From assembly GCA_937913075.1 (NCBI GenBank), contig CALEPU010000294.1, forward strand, positions 1-10,170: a stretch of 10,170 nt of DNA, given 5' to 3'. The notes under the pieces are model-generated. The model did no database searches, was not told the origin of the DNA, and saw only the letters and a program-made list of their open reading frames with translations. Below are positions 6,356 to 10,170 of the stretch, piece after piece (positions within the stretch are counted from its first letter, which is position 1; every line of letters starts with the position of its first letter). A program made the position numbers and the translations under genes. The DNA is from an uncultured Clostridia bacterium. GTDB taxonomy: Bacteria; Bacillota; Clostridia; Christensenellales; CAG-138.

Positions 6356-7074
6356 GGCGCTTTTATGCCGAAAATCTTGATGCCTCGGGAAATATCGTCA
6401 CGCTTTCCGGCGACGAGGCAAAGCATATCTCGAGGGTGCTGCGAATGTGTCAGGGGGACGAGCTGCTGCTTATCAATGGCGCAGGTGAGGAGTGCACCGC
6501 GGTTATCACGGGCTTTAACGAAGACAGTGTCACTCTTGAAATTCTAAGCCGGGGCATAAGCTCCGCCGAGCCTGAGGTAAGGGTAACGCTCTTCCAATGC
6601 CTGCCCAAGCAGGGCAAGATGGAGGTCATAATACAAAAATGCGTTGAGCTCGGCATACACCGCATTGTGCCTGTGATATCAAAACGATGCGTAGTCAAGC
6701 CCGACGGCAGGGATAATAAGCTCACAAGATGGAACCGCGTCTCGCAGGAGGCTTCAAAGCAGTGCGGCAGGGCGTTCGTTCCGCAGGTGACAGAGTATAA
6801 AAAGCTTGCCGAAATTGATTTTTCGGCTTTTGATACCGTGCTTTTGGCATATGAGAACGAGAGCGAGAGAAATCTAAAAGCCTGCCTTCGCTCTCTTGAA
6901 GAAAAGCCTCGCGATGCAGCGGTCATAATCGGCCCCGAGGGCGGCTTCGATCCTGCCGAGGCGGAGCTTATAGTGCAGAGGGGCGGCGTTGCCGTCTCGC
7001 TCGGCAGGCGCATTTTAAGAACCGAGACCGCGGGCATGGCAATGCTCGCTCAAATAATGTACGAGCTGGAGTGA
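6352..7074 (+). CDS. rsmE: 16S rRNA m3U1498 methyltransferase
   Basis: RsmE methylates N3 of U1498 in 16S rRNA at the decoding centre, using a trefoil-knot (SPOUT) fold. I place the start at ATG 6352, which overlaps the prmA stop as ATGA, rather than at an in-frame ATG 27 bases earlier inside prmA: the MRRFYAENL beginning is that of the family and the overlap suggests translational coupling. The resulting 240 residues match the usual length. An N-terminal PUA-like domain (about 1-70, with GDEAKHISRVLRM at 20-32) is followed by the SPOUT domain: LPKQGKMEVIIQKCVELG (84-101), QEASKQCGR (132-140), GPEGGF (194-199) and LGRRILRTETA (218-228), the knot and SAM site. prmA-rsmE is a common Firmicutes pair, often followed by mtaB as here. 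Confidence 0.97.
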   Translation: MRRFYAENLDASGNIVTLSGDEAKHISRVLRMCQGDELLLINGAGEECTAVITGFNEDSVTLEILSRGISSAEPEVRVTLFQCLPKQGKMEVIIQKCVELGIHRIVPVISKRCVVKPDGRDNKLTRWNRVSQEASKQCGRAFVPQVTEYKKLAEIDFSAFDTVLLAYENESERNLKACLRSLEEKPRDAAVIIGPEGGFDPAEAELIVQRGGVAVSLGRRILRTETAGMAMLAQIMYELE

Positions 7075-7115
7075 GTCCGCTCCGGCAGCACTAAGTAAAA
7101 GGGCTTAGAGGGAAA

Positions 7116-8456
7116 ATGTCAGTCAGAGTTTCCGTTACGACTCTCGGGTGCAGGGTCAACAGCTATGAGAGCGACGCGATGTGCGGCATACTGCGGGCAA
7201 ACGGCTATGAGATAGTGCCGGATGATGAGCCGGCGGATATCTGCATAGTCAATACCTGCACCGTTACCAATATAGCGGACAGGAAATCAAGGCAGATGAT
7301 ATCCCGCTGTCACAAGCTCTCTCCTGAAGCCATCATCATAGTCACCGGCTGCTGGTCTCAGCGCGAGCCGCAGGCGGCAATGCGGCTTGAAGGCGTTTGC
7401 GCCGTGCTCGGCACAGCGGAAAAACAGCGCATCGCACAGATCTGCGGCGAGCTTATAACCGAAAAACAGCAGAGCGATGATTGGATAAAGGCTCAAAGCT
7501 ACGTCGCCGACGTTATGCACAAGCACGATTTTGAGGAGCTTTCTGCCGTTGCCGAGGGCAGGACGCGCGCTTATCTCAAAATACAGGACGGCTGCAACCG
7601 CTTCTGCACCTATTGCGCGATACCCTTTGCAAGGGGCGCGATACGCAGCCGCAGCTTGGAATCCGTACGGCATGAGCTGGAGATACTTGATGAGAGCGGC
7701 TTTGCAGAGGTCGTGCTCACGGGCATCCACCTGACTGACTATGGCAAGGATATAGGCGGTGTAACGCTTGCCGACGCCGTTGACTGCACCGCAGGGCTCG
7801 GCAATATTAAAAGAATTCGCCTGGGCTCATTAGAGCCGCACGGAATGAGTGACGAGCTTATATCAAGGCTCACGCGCAATCCCCGTGTCTGCCGGCAATT
7901 TCATCTTTCCCTGCAAAGCGGTTCAACTTCGGTTTTGCAGCGCATGCGCAGGGGTTATACCGCCGAGGAGTACCTCGATATCGTTGCCAAGCTGCGCTCC
8001 TCTTACGGCGAGGCCGGGGAGAGGGTCGCCTTCACAACGGATATAATAGCAGGATTCCCCGGCGAGACTTATGAAGAGCACCGCGAGACGCTTGCCTTTA
8101 TGGATAAGGTAGGCTTCGCAAGGGTGCACGTGTTCCCGTATTCGCGCAGGAGCGGCACAGTTGCCGCCTCAATGCCCGGGCAGCTTACCAACGCCGAAAA
8201 GGCGGAGCGGGCGCAGGAGCTCATAAAGAGGGGCAGGGAGCTCGAACGAGATTTCCTCCTCCGCTTTATCGGTAGGCGGGAGCAGATCTTGATAGAAACG
8301 CAAAATCCCGAAGGCTCATGGTCGGGCTTTACCGACAGCTACGTCAGGGCTTCCGCAAACTGCGGCACTCCTAATGAGCTTGTCGACGTTATAATAAAAT
8401 CAATTACGGAGGATAAAAACGGTGAACTGTCTCTTCTGTCGGATAATTGCCGGTGA
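7116..8456 (+). CDS. mtaB: tRNA t6A37 methylthiotransferase (radical SAM)
   Basis: MtaB adds a methylthio group at C2 of t6A37 in tRNAs reading ANN codons, using two 4Fe-4S clusters. The 446 residues show the methylthiotransferase N-domain with its three cluster cysteines C12 (TLGCRVN), C48 (VNTCTVT) and C79 (VTGCWSQ; Trp where Tyr is common). The radical-SAM motif is CNRFCTYC (C160, C164, C167), followed by VVLTGIHLTDYG (199-210), IRLGSLEP (234-241), FHLSLQSGS (262-270) and DIIAGFPGE (309-317). A TRAM-like RNA-binding end runs from about 388 to 441. LGCRVN and GIHLTDYG place it in the MtaB (YqeV) branch rather than MiaB or RimO. The ribosome binding site AGAGGG (7107-7112) is only three bases from the ATG; a further GGG lies at 7101-7103. 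A small CTAAG/CTTAG inverted repeat (7091-7108) abuts it. The 3' end overlaps the next gene by 35 bases. Confidence 0.97.
   Translation: MSVRVSVTTLGCRVNSYESDAMCGILRANGYEIVPDDEPADICIVNTCTVTNIADRKSRQMISRCHKLSPEAIIIVTGCWSQREPQAAMRLEGVCAVLGTAEKQRIAQICGELITEKQQSDDWIKAQSYVADVMHKHDFEELSAVAEGRTRAYLKIQDGCNRFCTYCAIPFARGAIRSRSLESVRHELEILDESGFAEVVLTGIHLTDYGKDIGGVTLADAVDCTAGLGNIKRIRLGSLEPHGMSDELISRLTRNPRVCRQFHLSLQSGSTSVLQRMRRGYTAEEYLDIVAKLRSSYGEAGERVAFTTDIIAGFPGETYEEHRETLAFMDKVGFARVHVFPYSRRSGTVAASMPGQLTNAEKAERAQELIKRGRELERDFLLRFIGRREQILIETQNPEGSWSGFTDSYVRASANCGTPNELVDVIIKSITEDKNGELSLLSDNCR
8408..8412 (+). promoter_or_regulatory. Ribosome binding site fixing the GTG start of the HIT gene
   Basis: GGAGG lies inside the mtaB coding sequence, nine bases before GTG 8422. 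It supports that start despite the overlap, and the MNCLFCRIIAGEIPS beginning agrees with the family. Confidence 0.75.
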
Positions 8457-8754
8457 GATCCCCTCGAACAAGGTTTATGAGGATGAAAGGGTACTTGCAT
8501 TCCGCGATATATCGCCGCAGGCTCCAACTCACATTCTCATAATACCGAAGGAGCATTATGACTCCGTGCTCGAGGCTCCCGCCGATACCGTCGCTTACAT
8601 GGTCGATATAGCAAAAAAGCTTGCCGTCCAAGAGGGCGTCGACAAAAACGGCTTTCGCCTCGTTATCAACACGGGCGACGAGGGCGGTCAAAGCGTAAAG
8701 CATCTGCACCTGCACCTTATCGGCGGGCGCAGCATGCAGTGGCCGCCGGGTTAG
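8422..8754 (+). CDS. HIT-family nucleotide hydrolase (HINT-like)
   Basis: This is a cytoplasmic histidine-triad protein of 110 residues, the usual size for the HINT branch, whose members hydrolyse nucleoside phosphoramidates or adenylylated conjugates. The histidine triad is HLHLHLIGG (H94, H96, H98). NCLFCRIIAGEIPS (2-15) carries the Cys pair C3/C6 that binds zinc together with downstream His residues in many members, and AFRDISPQAPTHILIIPK (26-43) is the typical second motif, followed by H45. It starts with GTG inside the end of mtaB, in another frame, with a 35-base overlap and a good ribosome binding site, so expression is likely coupled to mtaB. HIT genes commonly follow mtaB in Clostridia, often followed by rpsU; here a clpC-type gene comes next. 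The physiological substrate is unknown. Confidence 0.95.
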   Translation: MNCLFCRIIAGEIPSNKVYEDERVLAFRDISPQAPTHILIIPKEHYDSVLEAPADTVAYMVDIAKKLAVQEGVDKNGFRLVINTGDEGGQSVKHLHLHLIGGRSMQWPPG

Positions 8755-8760
8755 TTTTAT

Positions 8761-8780
8761 CCGCATATCGCAAACTGCGG
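8761..8780 (+). other. Short hairpin just before the clpC start
   Basis: CCGCA (8761-8765) and TGCGG (8776-8780) are perfect inverted repeats around a ten-base loop, ending eight bases before the clpC ATG. No T tract follows, so it is not an ordinary terminator. There is no recognisable ribosome binding site between it and the ATG. Confidence 0.35.
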
Positions 8781-8788
8781 CAAAATAA

Positions 8789-10170
8789 ATGGAGCTTTCA
8801 AGATTTACCGAGAATTCGATAGCCGCCCTGTCCCTTGCGCAGGAGACAGCCGGCGAGTTTAAGCACGGCTTTGTCGGCAGCGAGCATTTGCTGATGGGGC
8901 TTATTAAGTGCGGCGATATGACCTCGCGCCTTCTCCAAAAGTACGGCGTCACACAGGAGGACGCCGAGCCATACGTCAATTCCTTCGTAGGCGGCGGCAG
9001 GTCACGGCTGACCGACAGCTACGGCAATACAAGATCGGTACAGAGGATATTGGAGCTTGCACTCTATGAAGCAAAATCCTTCGGCAGCGAGCTTATTGGC
9101 ACAGAACACATTCTTCTTTCCATTATGAGGGAGAGGGACTGTATGGGAGCGCGCGTCATAGACGCGCTCTGCGTAAACAAAAAAGCCCTTCGCGAAAGAC
9201 TTACCGGCGATGCGGCAGTTGCTTTCGATAAGCCCGACGCTGTATTTTCGGACGATGATTCCGGCGCCGTATCCGCTGCCGACGAAACGGAGCTTATTGA
9301 GGAGCGGAAGTCGGCCGCTCATAAAAAGTTTAACAAAACCGATACTCCGGTGCTTGACGCCTACACGCGCGATCTTACTGCGCTTGCACGCAAGGGCATG
9401 CTTGATCCGGTTATAGGCAGGGATAGCGAGATAGACAGGGTGATGCTCACCCTCTGCCGCAGGAGCAAGAACAATCCCGTTCTTATAGGCGAACCGGGCG
9501 TTGGCAAATCCGCCATAGCCGAGGGGCTTGCAAGACTTATTGTGGGCGGCGGCACGCCGGATGCATTGACCGATTGCCGAGTGCTGGCGCTCGATCTCGG
9601 CGCAATGATAGCGGGCACGAAGTACCGCGGCGAGTTTGAGGAGAGGCTGAAGGCAGCCGTGGACGAGCTTTCATCAGCCCACGACACGATACTCTTTATC
9701 GACGAGATACATAACATCATGGGAGCCGGTAATGCTTCAGGTTCGCTTGATGCTGCCAACATACTCAAACCTGCACTCTCGCGCGGTGACATACAATGTA
9801 TTGGTGCAACTACGCTTAACGAATATAGGCAGAGCATAGAAAAAGATGGTGCGTTGGAACGTCGCTTCCAAAAGGTAATAGTAGAACCAACAACAATGGA
9901 AGAGACCATTCAGATTCTGTCCAACATCAAAGACAAATACGAAGCACATCACAACGTAACGTATACGCCTGAAGCCATCAGAGCTTGCGTAACGCTAACT
10001 AATAGGTACATGAGCGAACGCCAACTACCCGACAAAGCCATCGACGCACTCGATGAAGCAGGTTCGCGCATGCACATATCCAACATCGTTGTGCCACCCG
10101 ATATTGTGGAGAAAGAACAGCTCATTGAAGAATTCGACAAGAAGAAAAGACAAGCCGTAAAAGACCAAAA
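8789..10170 (+). CDS. clpC: ClpC-type AAA+ chaperone, N-terminal part (runs off the window; mosaic)
   Basis: ClpC unfolds proteins and feeds them to the ClpP protease. 460 codons are visible of an expected 800 or more, open to the window edge. A stop (TAA) directly precedes ATG 8789, so no earlier start exists, and the MELSRFTENSIAALSLAQ beginning is that of a Clp N-domain. The N-domain with two repeats spans about 1-145 (GFVGSEHLLMGLI, then ELIGTEHILLSIM). After an acidic/charged linker comes DLTALARKGMLDPVIGRD and the D1 AAA+ module: Walker A GEPGVGKS (234-241), pore loop KYRGEFEER (278-286), Walker B FIDEIH (303-308) and arginine fingers ERRF (357-360). It follows the HIT gene by 34 bases, without ctsR/mcsA/mcsB. 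From about residue 313-336 onward the sequence changes to Bacteroidetes character (QCIGATT, KDGALERRFQKV, DALDEAGSR) with lower G+C; see the separate entry. The upstream part alone is clostridial-type. Confidence 0.93.
   Translation, partial: MELSRFTENSIAALSLAQETAGEFKHGFVGSEHLLMGLIKCGDMTSRLLQKYGVTQEDAEPYVNSFVGGGRSRLTDSYGNTRSVQRILELALYEAKSFGSELIGTEHILLSIMRERDCMGARVIDALCVNKKALRERLTGDAAVAFDKPDAVFSDDDSGAVSAADETELIEERKSAAHKKFNKTDTPVLDAYTRDLTALARKGMLDPVIGRDSEIDRVMLTLCRRSKNNPVLIGEPGVGKSAIAEGLARLIVGGGTPDALTDCRVLALDLGAMIAGTKYRGEFEERLKAAVDELSSAHDTILFIDEIHNIMGAGNASGSLDAANILKPALSRGDIQCIGATTLNEYRQSIEKDGALERRFQKVIVEPTTMEETIQILSNIKDKYEAHHNVTYTPEAIRACVTLTNRYMSERQLPDKAIDALDEAGSRMHISNIVVPPDIVEKEQLIEEFDKKKRQAVKDQ
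9721..9800. other. Probable chimeric or recombination junction within clpC
   Basis: By hand count, G+C is 206/360 (57%) in 9361-9720 and 148/330 (45%) in 9841-10170, with 53% and 45% in the two 60-base lines between. Glu codons go from about 10 GAG to 1 GAA (about 9290-9710) to 2 GAG and 12 GAA after 9800. The protein signature changes from clostridial to Bacteroidetes ClpC at the same place, in frame and in a highly conserved stretch after Walker B. The exact breakpoint cannot be fixed, because both families are nearly identical here. Confidence 0.75.

Noticed and set aside
9361..9909. A 182-codon open frame on the - strand across the clpC junction, as evidence of a separate gene or inserted element
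   Set aside because: It is antisense to strongly conserved AAA+ motifs on the + strand; no transposase, inverted repeat or target duplication is visible at the junction.

Overview
The window looks like a piece of a spore-forming member of the class Clostridia, with about 55-57% G+C across most of its length. The reasons are a spoIVB-spo0A gene pair in its usual order, a SipL-like spore-morphogenesis gene, and a prmA-rsmE-mtaB-HIT translation/RNA-modification cluster typical of Firmicutes. A marked preference for the AUA isoleucine codon despite the moderate G+C runs through the genes. The lineage cannot be named more closely from the sequence alone. The last ~400 bases differ in composition, codon use and protein signature and look like Bacteroidetes.

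Layout. (1) 39-2120, + strand: spoIVB (signalling serine peptidase of sporulation), then 30 bases later a Spo0A-family regulator. Its DNA-binding domain is intact, but its receiver domain has lost the recognisable phosphorylation residues. (2) 2172-3445, + strand: deoB (phosphopentomutase) with its own extended -10 promoter and a terminator. (3) 3446-3726: four AT-rich 11-mers spaced 20-21 bp apart lead straight into a sigma-A-type promoter and a tRNA-Arg(CCG) gene, followed by two overlapping terminator hairpins facing opposite ways. (4) 3771-5249, - strand: a SPOCS/DUF3794 plus LysM protein, probably SipL, transcribed toward the tRNA. (5) 5341 to the end, + strand: an extended -10 promoter followed by prmA, rsmE (4-base overlap), mtaB, a HIT-family hydrolase gene (35-base overlap, GTG start) and a clpC-type AAA+ chaperone gene that runs off the window.

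How the genes work together. SpoIVB, the Spo0A-like protein and the SipL-like protein belong to the endospore programme: engulfed-forespore signalling, master transcriptional control and coat/cortex assembly. PrmA, RsmE and MtaB methylate or methylthiolate ribosomal protein L11, 16S rRNA and tRNA, so the rightward operon is mainly about tuning translation, with a nucleotide-binding hydrolase and a protein-unfolding chaperone at the end.

Main points for a second look: the clpC reading frame changes from clostridial to Bacteroidetes character near 9720-9800, probably an assembly chimera and otherwise a recombinant; the Spo0A-family protein at the canonical locus has a degenerate receiver; and a helically phased AT-rich repeat lies upstream of the tRNA promoter. 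I did not find clear evidence of a wholly new system, CRISPR array, insertion sequence or prophage.
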